A stretch of 64,000 nt of DNA, taken from Haematospirillum sp. H4485 (GTDB lineage Bacteria; Pseudomonadota; Alphaproteobacteria; Rhodospirillales; Rhodospirillaceae). Position 1 is the first letter of the stretch. Every line of letters begins with the position of its first letter. The translations under genes and the position numbers were made by a program. Location of the stretch: assembly GCF_012102745.1 (NCBI RefSeq), contig NZ_JAAVSY010000001.1, positions 124,001 to 188,000 of the forward strand, given 5' to 3'. The notes under the pieces were generated by a model. It ran no database searches. It had not been told where the DNA came from and was given only the letters and a program-made list of their open reading frames with translations. Shown here one piece after another: positions 45,839-53,655 of this stretch.

Positions 45839-46337
45839 GTTGTTCCCTCCCCACTGTTTTTTGTATTATATAAAACAAAACACATGGAACATAATTCGCC
45901 TTAAGGTTTTTTCGTGTCAAGAATTTTCGAGGCATTGCGACTTGTTTTGGCTCTACTTCTTTATGAAGTGGTTTGCTTACCGAGATTTCTTTCTCGATAA
46001 TATTCCGGAATCCATCGGCGCATTGTCGAAGAACCCCGGGTAATGTGTTGCGCTCCAGTATGGAAAGGATAGTCAGTCCCTGTAATTCTATGGCTCTGTT
46101 GATTTTTTGATATTCACGTGCTGCTTGGTATGACTGGTACAGCAGTGCGCTTCCCTCTTCGCGCATGTGTGAGATCAATCGATCAACGATAGATTCCGAT
46201 GGGTGGGTAAAGCGTGCTGTATCGGAGCGGCCAAGTGCATCATCCAACTGGGATACAAGTTTGAGAAGATCGCCATGATCTGTTTCCGCGTTCCACCCCT
46301 CACGTGGACAGGTTTGTTTTTCATCGCTGGAAAACAT
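45729..46337 (-). CDS. Degenerate hemerythrin-like ORF, possibly decayed
   Basis: A 202-aa ORF 4 bp after dedA. Residues about 20-125 line up by eye with the bacteriohemerythrin encoded at 52855: TDHGDLLKLVSQLDDAL against EDHKRLISMLKELNTAL, and SHMREE against YHFAAEE. The later iron ligands are missing: the HIEAH pair is replaced by REYQK, and no C-terminal HxxxxD is seen. The last ~70 residues run through the promoter-like AT-rich stretch (TGTATTATATAAAA, minus strand context) and into the signal peptide of the binding-protein gene, so they are probably not functional. A frameshift or read-through past a lost stop is likely. Confidence 0.4.
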   Translation of the reverse strand: MFSSDEKQTCPREGWNAETDHGDLLKLVSQLDDALGRSDTARFTHPSESIVDRLISHMREEGSALLYQSYQAAREYQKINRAIELQGLTILSILERNTLPGVLRQCADGFRNIIEKEISVSKPLHKEVEPKQVAMPRKFLTRKNLKANYVPCVLFYIIQKTVGREQRGTYFISWCDLFCHHLVFAREWLGFGSQIRCEHSHC

Positions 46338-46341
46338 TGTT

Positions 46342-46980
46342 TCATCCTGTCCGTGGTGTGTTGGAGCCGTCTGTTTCCGTCAGTTCCGGCTCTTCGACTA
46401 CATCCGTGGAAGCTTGAGCTTTCTTTTTGTTGATCAAGCCACGCAGGAATGAACACACCCCAAAGACAAGGGCAACCGCTGCAAGGCCGATCAGAACCTT
46501 CATCTGGTGTTCCCCGAAAAACCGCTCAAGAGCTTTGCTGGAGAAATAGCCAATCGACGTGAAAGCTATGGCCCATATCAATGCGGCAATGAAGTTCAGG
46601 CACATGAAGCGGATGCGGGGGATACCGGCCATGGCAATAACAAACGGACTGACGTTTCTTACGCCATAGATGAAGCGGAAACTGAGAATGAAAAGAGTTT
46701 CATGTTTGCGTACAAGCCGAAAAGCCCATTCTGTCTTGCCGCGCAGAGATGGTCGCCGGTCCAGGAGTGGCGTACCGTAATAACGGCCTATCGTATAGTA
46801 GAATTGATCCCCGAGGAAGCTACCGCACAAGGCGGTCAGGGCAACCAGCTCCGCGTTCATGATTCCTTGTTGGGCTGCTGCACCGGCAAGAATGACAATG
46901 CTCTCACCTTCCAGAAAGGTTACAACAAGAATGGCCAGATACCCCCATTCTCTCAGCAACTCCTCTATCACAACCTGCAT
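46342..46980 (-). CDS. DedA-family membrane protein
   Basis: A 212-aa DedA/SNARE-associated protein; family members are lipid scramblases or transporters needed for membrane homeostasis. The N-terminal EGESIVILAGAAAQQG with the conserved Glu, GSFLGDQFYYTIGRYYG, and the arginine-rich FRFIYGVRNVSPFVIAMAGI are the family motifs. Several membrane helices follow; the C-terminal tail is soluble and charged. It begins the minus-strand group that includes the degenerate hemerythrin-like ORF. Confidence 0.9.
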   Translation of the reverse strand: MQVVIEELLREWGYLAILVVTFLEGESIVILAGAAAQQGIMNAELVALTALCGSFLGDQFYYTIGRYYGTPLLDRRPSLRGKTEWAFRLVRKHETLFILSFRFIYGVRNVSPFVIAMAGIPRIRFMCLNFIAALIWAIAFTSIGYFSSKALERFFGEHQMKVLIGLAAVALVFGVCSFLRGLINKKKAQASTDVVEEPELTETDGSNTPRTG

Positions 46981-47028
46981 CCCCCTTGCAGGGCCATACG
47001 TCCAGACCTGGTTGTTGCGGGCACGTTC

Positions 47029-48135
47029 TCATCCTTCCAGAAAATTGATGTGTCCCATCTTGCGACCGGGACGTGGCGACGCCTTTCCATAAAGGTGGAG
47101 GCGGGCGAGGGGGTTTTCAAGAATCATCGGCCAGTTGGTCACATCGTGGCCAAGCAGATTCTTCATCGTAACGGCGCAGCGTCTGCGCGTATCTCCCAAG
47201 GGGAGACCGCATACGGCACGTATGGCCTGCTCAAACTGGTCCGTGTAGCTGCCGTCCATAGTCCAGTGTCCGGAGTTATGGGGGCGAGGTGCCATTTCAT
47301 TGACCAGAACTCTGTCGTCATGCGCTATAAAAAATTCAAGAGCCAGCAAGCCTGTCAGATCCAGCCTGTTCGCGGCCTCACATGCAATGCGCAGGGCTTC
47401 GTCGGCAACGGCTGGGGACACGGGTGCGGGGACAGAAGACGTATCGAGAATATGGTTACGATGCTCGTTCCAGGCAAGCTCCCACGAGGCGGTTTCTCCA
47501 TTTCTGCCCCGTGCAATCAGGATGGATGCCTCTCCCCTGAATGCGACAAAGCCTTCAAGGATGGCGCAGTCTGTTTTCAATGCATCCCACGCCTTGAGCA
47601 GGTCAGCTTGTGTTTCAATCCGGACCTGTCCCTTCCCGTCGTAACCCAGGCGGTTGGTTTTAAGGATGGCCGGGGTTCCTGTTACCTCAACGGCATGCAT
47701 CAGATCATTTTCAGAAAAGACAGGCGCCCACGGCGCAGTTCGGGCAAAAGCGGAAAAGAACGTCTTCTCCTTTATTCTGTCCTGTGCGGTTTCCAGGGCA
47801 GGCCGGGCAGGATGGACCCGTGTTCGCTGTGACAGAAAGTCAAGGCAATCAAGGGGTATATTTTCAAATTCCAGGGTAATGACATCAACCCGGTCCGCAA
47901 ATGTGGCCAGGTGATCCCGGCTGTCCCACGGAGCAACTGTGGTCATGGCGCTGACCATCGAAGCCGGGCTGTCATGATCCGGTGTATAGATGTGGCACGT
48001 ATACCCCATGCGGGCCGCTGCCAGAGACAGCATACGCCCCAATTGGCCACCTCCAAGAATACCAATGACAGAGCCCGGAGGAACAGGAGGGGTGTTATCT
48101 CTTTCTCTTGCCGTGGTCGATGGTGTGAGGGGCAT
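47029..48135 (-). CDS. purK: N5-carboxyaminoimidazole ribonucleotide synthase
   Basis: Carboxylates AIR with ATP and bicarbonate in purine synthesis. The ATP-grasp protein of 368 aa has IGILGGGQLGRMLSLAAARMG, KTNRLGYDGKGQ and the C-terminal VNEMAPRPHNSGHWTMDG. The first 20 residues before the IGILGGGQ strand are variable. It follows purE by one base, so the two are co-translated. Confidence 0.95.
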   Translation of the reverse strand: MPLTPSTTARERDNTPPVPPGSVIGILGGGQLGRMLSLAAARMGYTCHIYTPDHDSPASMVSAMTTVAPWDSRDHLATFADRVDVITLEFENIPLDCLDFLSQRTRVHPARPALETAQDRIKEKTFFSAFARTAPWAPVFSENDLMHAVEVTGTPAILKTNRLGYDGKGQVRIETQADLLKAWDALKTDCAILEGFVAFRGEASILIARGRNGETASWELAWNEHRNHILDTSSVPAPVSPAVADEALRIACEAANRLDLTGLLALEFFIAHDDRVLVNEMAPRPHNSGHWTMDGSYTDQFEQAIRAVCGLPLGDTRRRCAVTMKNLLGHDVTNWPMILENPLARLHLYGKASPRPGRKMGHINFLEG

Positions 48136-48136
48136 A

Positions 48137-48658
48137 TCAGTTTTCCTGGTTGACCGGATACTCTTGTACAGCAGAGCTTTGATGCTCCCGGAATGTGTCC
48201 AGGGCGCTTGCTATGGTCGGATCATTGAGAGCAAGAACAGATGCGGCCAGAAGAGCCGCGTTGATGGCGCCGGCCTTCCCGATAGCCAATGTTCCGACCG
48301 GAATACCGGCCGGCATTTGTACAATCGAAAGCAGGCTGTCCATTCCCTTGAGATTTTTGCTTTCAATGGGGACCCCGAAAACAGGAAGCGGGGTCAATGC
48401 GGCGCACATACCGGGAAGATGGGCGGCTCCACCTGCTCCGGCAATAATCACACGCAGGCCACGGTTCCGAGCCGACGTTGCGTAATGGTAGAGCCGGTCT
48501 GGCGTTCGGTGGGCTGATACAATCCGCGTCTCTGTGGCAATGCCAAGATCCTGCAACAGGTCAGCTGCATGGCGCATGGTTTCCCAGTCGGACTGGCTTC
48601 CCATGATAATCCCTGCAACCGGATTCGAGAGAGGAGTACCCTGTGTGCCGTTCATCAT
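48137..48658 (-). CDS. purE: N5-carboxyaminoimidazole ribonucleotide mutase
   Basis: Moves the carboxyl group made by PurK to give CAIR. The 173-aa protein shows [38 protein letters not shown] and the [22 protein letters not shown] loop, all diagnostic for class I PurE. The tail of about 10 residues ([11 protein letters not shown]) extends beyond the usual end. Confidence 0.96.
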   Translation of the reverse strand: MMNGTQGTPLSNPVAGIIMGSQSDWETMRHAADLLQDLGIATETRIVSAHRTPDRLYHYATSARNRGLRVIIAGAGGAAHLPGMCAALTPLPVFGVPIESKNLKGMDSLLSIVQMPAGIPVGTLAIGKAGAINAALLAASVLALNDPTIASALDTFREHQSSAVQEYPVNQEN

Positions 48659-48844
48659 GGCCTCTTTGCATCTGTGCGGGGCTTTCAGCCGGGAAGAGGC
48701 GGCATTATAGGGAGGTAACAGGAGCTTGCAAGCGAATGCGGCAGGATAAATGCTGTCGGTGTTGTCAGGAAAGCGTGTCGGTGCTGAACCAAGGGCTTTT
48801 TACTGATAGAATGGGGACATCTTCGGTATGGTGCGGGGGCGTGT

Positions 48845-49606
48845 ATGGCTGGAGTTAAGGGGACGGGATCCGTCGATCCTTCGCATTGGAGGAAAGGTGC
48901 AGGCGGTGGCCGTCATTTCCGGCACGGGAAAAATCCCCTTCTGGCCTATGAAGAGGGGGGGGTGCCTCATCCACCGGTTATAGACCCCGTGGACGTTCTA
49001 GGCATTGATCTTGCCCATGTCCATCCTTCTGCCCGTGATGCTCTGGAGCGTGCTGTCGCGGAAATCGCCGTTCTGCGTGGAGACCTGGAGAAAGGGCGCA
49101 GACGTCAGGAGTGGCTGGAGACAAGGATCTTCCAGGACCCATGGACGGGCATTGATAACATGCGCGCCCTGCACAGGGCTATGGAGCATATCTTGTCATT
49201 GCCACCCGAGAGCCATGTTGGTGGGGTTTTTGCGCTTTTCTGGCTTGAGAACCATGACTGGATTCATGAAAACTATGGGCTGGATGGTTTGCACTTGGCG
49301 ATGGAGGCCATGGCCCAGTCTGTATCCGATCTTGTTCAGGAAACGGATGTGGTGACGACAGTCGGCGGTGCTGGACTTGGGCTCCTTTCCTTTCCGGCTC
49401 GTGAGCCGGAAGCATCACGGGCCATTGCCGCGATTGAAGCAAGACTTGACGGGATGGATGTTCCGCGCGGAGGCAGCCATTTTCCCTTGCGGGTTTGCTC
49501 GGGTATGCACCCCGTCTTTCCGGGGGATGAGCCGGAGGCAATCCTGCGGGAAACAGACTCAGGGCTCAGGGTGCGTATGGCGCTGCGCGGCACCAAGAGG
49601 GCATAA
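48845..49606 (+). CDS. Degenerate GGDEF-domain protein
   Basis: A 253-aa soluble protein. Residues 1-60 are not recognised. A short charged helix (RDALERAVAEIAVLRGDLEKG) leads into a GGDEF-like domain: FQDPWTGIDNMRALHRAM corresponds to the DxLTGLxNRR entry strand, and TTVGGAGLGLL lies where the GG(D/E)EF active-site loop should be. The reading GGAGL lacks both acidic residues, so diguanylate cyclase activity is not expected. It may bind c-di-GMP or GTP as an effector or be a structural partner. Divergent from purE. Confidence 0.65.
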   Translation: MAGVKGTGSVDPSHWRKGAGGGRHFRHGKNPLLAYEEGGVPHPPVIDPVDVLGIDLAHVHPSARDALERAVAEIAVLRGDLEKGRRRQEWLETRIFQDPWTGIDNMRALHRAMEHILSLPPESHVGGVFALFWLENHDWIHENYGLDGLHLAMEAMAQSVSDLVQETDVVTTVGGAGLGLLSFPAREPEASRAIAAIEARLDGMDVPRGGSHFPLRVCSGMHPVFPGDEPEAILRETDSGLRVRMALRGTKRA

Positions 49607-49616
49607 AAAATTCTGC

Positions 49617-49826
49617 TCAGGCAATGATGTCGGGTACCAAGATACTTTCCACCCGGGATATCTCATCCTTGAGAAGAAGCTTCCGTTTCTTCAGGCGAAC
49701 AATCTGAAGCTGATTGCTCTGGCCATCATCGCCAAGTCGACTTATAATTTCGTCAAGATCGCGATGCTCAACCCGGAGCTCGGCGAGGCGGGACAGAACC
49801 TGTTCCCTCTCTTCATCATCAATCAT
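49617..49826 (-). CDS. YdcH/DUF465-family small protein
   Basis: A 69-aa helical protein: EQVLSRLAELRVEHRDLDEII followed by IVRLKKRKLLLKDEISRVES. The second segment, LKKRKLxLKDEI, is the DUF465 (YdcH) hallmark. Function unknown. It is convergent with the GGDEF-like gene (11 bp between stops). A second, shorter relative lies 2 kb away at 51801. Confidence 0.8.
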   Translation of the reverse strand: MIDDEEREQVLSRLAELRVEHRDLDEIISRLGDDGQSNQLQIVRLKKRKLLLKDEISRVESILVPDIIA

Positions 49827-49939
49827 CGTCGGCAGGACACCATAAAATGCTGGATTAATTTGATACTAGCAGAAAATTTGTGAAAGGGGTATGGCTGCTT
49901 TTGTGTAGTATACCGATAGAGTTAAGAGGTAGGTGTATT

Positions 49940-51061
49940 ATGTCTGTCAATCGTGCAATCGGCATTATGACAAGCGGCGGTGATTGTGCCGGTCTCAACG
50001 CTGTGGTGCGTGCCGTTGCTTGTGCAGCGCATGAAATGTACGGCTGGAAGGTATACGGCATTCTTGATGGAACTTCGGGCCTGATTACGCGTCCTTTGCA
50101 GTATATCGAGCTTGGTGGCGGTGCCATGGATGCATCCTGCCTGAGGTCTGGTGGTACCTTTCTGGGCACTACCAGCAAAGGAGATCCCCTGCAATTCCCG
50201 ATGCCGGATGGATCATACCGCGATTTCTCGCCAGAGTTTGCCGAGGGTGCAAGAATGCTCGGGCTGGATGCCGTTGTTGTGGTGGGTGGCGATGGGTCCA
50301 TGCGCATTACGTCGGAACTCTGTCGTCGTGCCGGGCTGGGGATGGTCGGAATCCCGAAAACAATCGATAACGATGTGCACGGTACAGACTATGCTGTTGG
50401 CTTTGCCACAGCTGTAGATGTTGCTACAGAAGCATTGGACCGGCTGCACTCCACAGCAGCATCCCATCACCGCGCCATGATTCTGGAGGTTATGGGACGT
50501 GACGCCGGCTATATAGCCATGACAGCAGGGATCGCCGGTGGTGCTGATATTATCCTGGTCCCTGAGTTGCCTTATACCCTGGAAGAGGTATCGCGCAAGA
50601 TCCGTGCTGTTCTGGACACCGGGAGAAGCCACGTCGTCATCGTTGTTGCCGAGGGTGTGCGACGTGAAGATGGTCAGAGTGCCATTATAACCTACTCCGG
50701 CGGGGAAAAGCGCTATGGTGGCATAGGGCATTATCTTGCCGACCGGATTGCCGGTATGGCCGGCATTGAAACTCGCCCCATCGTCTTGGGCCATTTGCAG
50801 CGTGGCGGTATCCCTTCCGCCCGTGATCGCCTTATTGCTTCTGCTTTCGGCACCGCGGCGGTCGATCTTGTCGCAGAGGGGGCTTGGGGTCGTATGGTGG
50901 CCTGGAAGAATGGGACTGTTACATCCGTTCCATTGGAAGATGTGACAACCGGAGCTCGGTTACTTGCTGCCGATGATGTCCTTGTGTGTACTGCAAAGGC
51001 ATTGGGAATATATACGGGCGGATCCGCGCCTCTTCTCAAGGTGTCGTCTGCGGCATTGTAG
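49940..51061 (+). CDS. pfkA: 6-Phosphofructokinase, probably ATP-dependent group III type
   Basis: Phosphorylates fructose-6-P in glycolysis. The 373-aa protein has TSGGDCAGLNAV, VVGGDGSMRITSEL, GIPKTIDNDVHGTDYAVGF and EVMGRDAGYIA. The residue after GGD is glycine, as in ATP-using enzymes (PPi enzymes have GGDD). The TIDND motif is preceded by lysine (PKTIDND), as in PPi-type and group III enzymes, rather than the glycine of E. coli PfkA. This G/K pair is known from ATP-dependent actinobacterial enzymes. AAGAGG supports ATG 49940. Its 3' end overlaps ubiX by 26 bp. Confidence 0.88.
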   Translation: MSVNRAIGIMTSGGDCAGLNAVVRAVACAAHEMYGWKVYGILDGTSGLITRPLQYIELGGGAMDASCLRSGGTFLGTTSKGDPLQFPMPDGSYRDFSPEFAEGARMLGLDAVVVVGGDGSMRITSELCRRAGLGMVGIPKTIDNDVHGTDYAVGFATAVDVATEALDRLHSTAASHHRAMILEVMGRDAGYIAMTAGIAGGADIILVPELPYTLEEVSRKIRAVLDTGRSHVVIVVAEGVRREDGQSAIITYSGGEKRYGGIGHYLADRIAGMAGIETRPIVLGHLQRGGIPSARDRLIASAFGTAAVDLVAEGAWGRMVAWKNGTVTSVPLEDVTTGARLLAADDVLVCTAKALGIYTGGSAPLLKVSSAAL

Positions 51062-51647
51062 AACGTGGCTCCGGTCCTACATCTTTTCCCCAGCGTGGGA
51101 TCGTTCCTATGTCGAGGTCAAAAAGATCCAGGACACGACCTACGCTCTGCTCCACCATATCTTCCAGACTCTGCGGTCTTGTGTAGAAAGCCGGGGCGGG
51201 GGGCGCGATAATCCCACCCATCTCGGTCACAGTAGCCATGTTACGGATGTGCCCAAGGTGCAGGGGGGTTTCGCGGAGCATCAGAACCAGGCGCCGTCGT
51301 TCCTTGAGGGTGACATCCGCTGCTCTTGTCAGCAGGTTGTTTCCGGCGCACGTGGCGATTTCTGCCAGGCAACGGGCTGAGCAGGGCGCAACGATCATTC
51401 CCATGGTTCGGAAGGAGCCTGACGATACAGCCGCTGCCAGGTCATCAATTCGGTAGTGCACGGTTGCCAGATTTTGAACGTCCGTAACTTTCAGGCTCGA
51501 TTCGTATGCCAGTGTAATTTCAGCCGTCCGGCTCATGACCAGATGGGTCTCTATGCCGATAGTTTTCAACATATGCAGCAGTTTGACACCGTATATGACC
51601 CCGGTAGCACCACTGATGCCAACCACCATGCGAGGTTTGTCCGTCAT
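51036..51647 (-). CDS. ubiX: Flavin prenyltransferase UbiX
   Basis: Makes the prenylated FMN cofactor for UbiD-type decarboxylases, needed in ubiquinone synthesis. In 203 aa: VVGISGATGVIYGVKLL, IVAPCSARCLAEIA, NLLTRAADVTLKERRRLVLM, RETPLHLGHIRNM and the C-terminal IIAPPAPAFYTRP. ATG 51647 with CGGAG upstream is preferred to the longer frame. No ubiD is in the window. The 3' ends of ubiX and pfkA overlap in opposite orientation. Confidence 0.92.
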   Translation of the reverse strand: MTDKPRMVVGISGATGVIYGVKLLHMLKTIGIETHLVMSRTAEITLAYESSLKVTDVQNLATVHYRIDDLAAAVSSGSFRTMGMIVAPCSARCLAEIATCAGNNLLTRAADVTLKERRRLVLMLRETPLHLGHIRNMATVTEMGGIIAPPAPAFYTRPQSLEDMVEQSVGRVLDLFDLDIGTIPRWGKDVGPEPRSTMPQTTP

Positions 51648-51800
51648 TTTGATCTCCGGGAGTCTGTTGAATGGGCAGTTCAAGAGAAAGTGATAAAAAC
51701 TTTTGGTGTAACAAGGCGTTGTGAATTTCTATGGTCTTTGTGGCCGGGCAGGCGTAAAATCTAGCGTGTTTCTTACCAGCAGGAAAAGGGAGAAGCTACG

Positions 51801-51974
51801 ATGAGTGTCGATGCCCGGGTTGAGTCCCTCCGGATGAAGCATGCGGAACTTGAAGCTGTCCTGCAGGTGGAGAGCCGAAGGCCGGTCCCGGATCCCGAAT
51901 TTGTCAGTGATATAAAGCGCAGGAAGTTGCGCCTGAAGGATGAGATCGCGCGAATGGCAGCGCACTTGCATTAA
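51801..51974 (+). CDS. Very small YdcH/DUF465-like protein
   Basis: A 57-aa ORF beginning MSVDARVESLRMKHAELEA and containing FVSDIKRRKLRLKDEIARM. The RRKLRLKDEI segment matches the DUF465 core and closely resembles the LKKRKLLLKDEI of the 49617 gene. GGGAG lies 6 bases before the ATG, and an intrinsic terminator follows 60 bp after the stop, so it looks like a complete single-gene unit. Function unknown. Confidence 0.75.
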   Translation: MSVDARVESLRMKHAELEAVLQVESRRPVPDPEFVSDIKRRKLRLKDEIARMAAHLH

Positions 51975-52033
51975 TCCCGTATTGTGGCTTTGGCTTGTTG
52001 TCTTGTGCGAGATGATAAAGCCCATCTTTCGTG

Positions 52034-52064
52034 GCCCTGCCGGTTCGTCCGGTGGGGCTTTTTG
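52034..52064 (+). terminator. Intrinsic terminator after the small YdcH-like gene
   Basis: GCCCTGCCGG pairs with CCGGTGGGGC (two wobble pairs) around a TTCGT loop, followed by TTTTTG. Strong and well placed after the 51801 gene. Confidence 0.8.
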
Positions 52065-52071
52065 TTATTGT

Positions 52072-52083
52072 CAAGATATCTTG
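52072..52083. promoter_or_regulatory. 12-bp palindrome upstream of the parvulin gene
   Basis: CAAGATATCTTG is a perfect palindrome about 100 bp before the parvulin start. It may be an operator; nothing else identifies a regulator. Confidence 0.25.
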
Positions 52084-52186
52084 TCGGGCCTGTGTTCAAG
52101 ACTGAGGTCCCGTTGCCCCCTTATCTTGACATGGGCCTGGATGTGTTGTCTCTTCCCCTTCTTGCAATAGAGAGGTCTTGATTCAC

Positions 52187-52510
52187 ATGAGCACATCTGT
52201 TCGCGCTTCCCATATTCTGTTAATGCACGCAGATGCCCCGGATACAGCCTCAAAAAGATCAAAAGCCGCTGCCCTGGAAGCAGTAGTTCGTTTGCGCGAC
52301 AAGATCCGCAGTGGAGATGTGCAGTTCGCGGAGGCTGCCAGAATTGTTTCAGAGTGCCCTTCGTCAGAGGAGGGTGGTGATCTTGGGTCCTTCTCTCCCG
52401 GTATGATGGTTCCGGAATTTGACAAGGCTGTCTTTGCGTTGTCCGTTGGTGACATGTCCGACGTGGTTGAAACAGCGTTTGGGTATCATCTGATTTTACG
52501 CACGGCTTGA
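52187..52510 (+). CDS. Parvulin-type peptidyl-prolyl isomerase
   Basis: A 107-aa, single-domain PpiC-like protein. It has VRASHILLMH at the start, FAEAARIVSECPSSEEGGDLGSFSPGMMVPEF in the middle and AFGYHLILRTA at the end, the classic parvulin pattern. There is no signal peptide, so it is cytoplasmic. ATG 52187 is preferred to a TTG at 52178. The stop overlaps the next start (TGATG). Confidence 0.9.
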   Translation: MSTSVRASHILLMHADAPDTASKRSKAAALEAVVRLRDKIRSGDVQFAEAARIVSECPSSEEGGDLGSFSPGMMVPEFDKAVFALSVGDMSDVVETAFGYHLILRTA

Positions 52511-52854
52511 TGGACAGGGATGTTCGCCTTCGGACCCGTATACGGGTCCAAGCTTTGCTGCGTCACTGTCAATCCCGGGGCGTTTTTGCTGCGGTTGTCG
52601 TATCCGGCGATCCGGATGCCGGTGCTGTTCTGGTCAAAGTGAACACGTTGGGAAGCGGGTGCTGGGTTCTTTCACAGGTCCGCCTTCCTGATGGTCGTCC
52701 TGCCTGGATGCGTGGCACGGGTGAGCAAGCCGTTACCGAGCAGGAAGCTGATGCCTATATTGCGCGTCAACGGGGCTATGACGATGATTTGTGGGTTATT
52801 GAGGTGGAAGACCGTAACGGATGGCATCCCTTGATTGATGAAGTGCTTTTATAA
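52510..52854 (+). CDS. DUF1491-family protein
   Basis: A 114-aa protein of an alphaproteobacterial family of unknown function. LRTRIRVQALLRHCQSRGV, the GDPDAGAVLVKVN turn, WMRGTGEQAVTEQEADAYIARQ and a DLWVIEVEDRNG end fit DUF1491. It overlaps the parvulin stop by one base, so the two are co-translated. The function remains open. Confidence 0.8.
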   Translation: MDRDVRLRTRIRVQALLRHCQSRGVFAAVVVSGDPDAGAVLVKVNTLGSGCWVLSQVRLPDGRPAWMRGTGEQAVTEQEADAYIARQRGYDDDLWVIEVEDRNGWHPLIDEVLL

Positions 52855-53322
52855 TCATGATTCCGGGGTGGATTGATTTCCATCATTTCCAGAACCTGCC
52901 TTCCGTCGATTGACCAAGGCCTCGATTGCAGGCTTGAATTTCTGGTCATCACCCAGAATGTGGCGTATCAGCCAATCAGACAAAAAGTCAGACAGTTTAA
53001 GGGCTGAACGGCGATCTGCCTTGCCTTCCAAGGTTGTTTGGAGTTCAGAAAGACGTTCACGCCACTTGTTGTGAGCCTCTATGTGCTCGTCCAGCCCTTC
53101 ATAGCGGGCCATGCGCAGCACTCTCTCTTCAGCAGCAAAATGGTAATCTGTGTAGGCAGCCAGCTCGACCATAATGTCCCGTATTGTTTCTGCTGGGCTC
53201 CCTGCTTTCAGAGCCGTATTCAGTTCTTTCAGCATGCTTATGAGGCGCTTGTGGTCTTCATCCAAAGCCTCGGAGCCTACGCTCATTTTTTCAGTCCACT
53301 CAAGCACGTCATGGAATTCCAT
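52855..53322 (-). CDS. Bacteriohemerythrin
   Basis: A single-domain di-iron O2-binding protein of 155 aa. All seven ligands are visible: His24 (EDHKRL), His61 and Glu65 (YHFAAEE), His80 and His84 (EHIEAH), and His121 with Asp126 (RHILGDD), plus the conserved LEWTEKMSVGSEALDEDH start. It may carry or sense oxygen. Its stop abuts the DUF1491 stop. It is the only full canonical copy among three hemerythrin-like ORFs in the window. Confidence 0.92.
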   Translation of the reverse strand: MEFHDVLEWTEKMSVGSEALDEDHKRLISMLKELNTALKAGSPAETIRDIMVELAAYTDYHFAAEERVLRMARYEGLDEHIEAHNKWRERLSELQTTLEGKADRRSALKLSDFLSDWLIRHILGDDQKFKPAIEALVNRRKAGSGNDGNQSTPES

Positions 53323-53655
53323 TTATGTTAGATCTGTGAAAATTTTGCCATGTAAGGTTTTCCGCGTCAGCTATGAGCAGGGAAGGGGACGGAAATTGGA
53401 ATATTTCAGACATATTGGTTTCTGTGGGTTTGGCCCTTGTTCTTTTGATTGCTTTATACCGAGCTCTATTCTCCTTATAGTATCGTATTTTTGCGATTTG
53501 GATTCGCTCTCATGCAGTGCTTATCGGGAATTAAAAAGCTTATGATGGTACTGATAATTGCAGGATCCCCTAAGTTCGTGTTTCTTTATGTCTTTCTTTC
53601 TGTGTTCGGATTTTTTCGACTTTACATGAAACGCTTGGCGTGAGATGTATCCGCG
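53323..53655. other. 333-bp gap with no recognised gene
   Basis: Between the bacteriohemerythrin start and the candidate small RNA. Moderately AT-rich. A 64-codon hydrophobic frame at 53449-53643 lacks a ribosome-binding site and looks accidental. The region must carry the minus-strand hemerythrin promoter. Confidence 0.5.
53621..53650 (+). promoter_or_regulatory. Candidate promoter of the small RNA
   Basis: TTTACA at 53621-53626 and ATGTAT at 53645-53650, 18 bp apart, would start transcription around 53656, three bases before the first hairpin of the candidate RNA. Confidence 0.35.

Noticed and set aside
46507-47832. 441-codon plus-strand frame opposite dedA and purK
   Set aside because: Both minus-strand genes have full family motifs; the plus frame crosses their intergenic gap with low-complexity, domain-free sequence.
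53449-53643. 64-codon hydrophobic frame upstream of the candidate small RNA
   Set aside because: It lacks a ribosome-binding site, and its composition follows the local AT-rich sequence rather than a membrane protein pattern.
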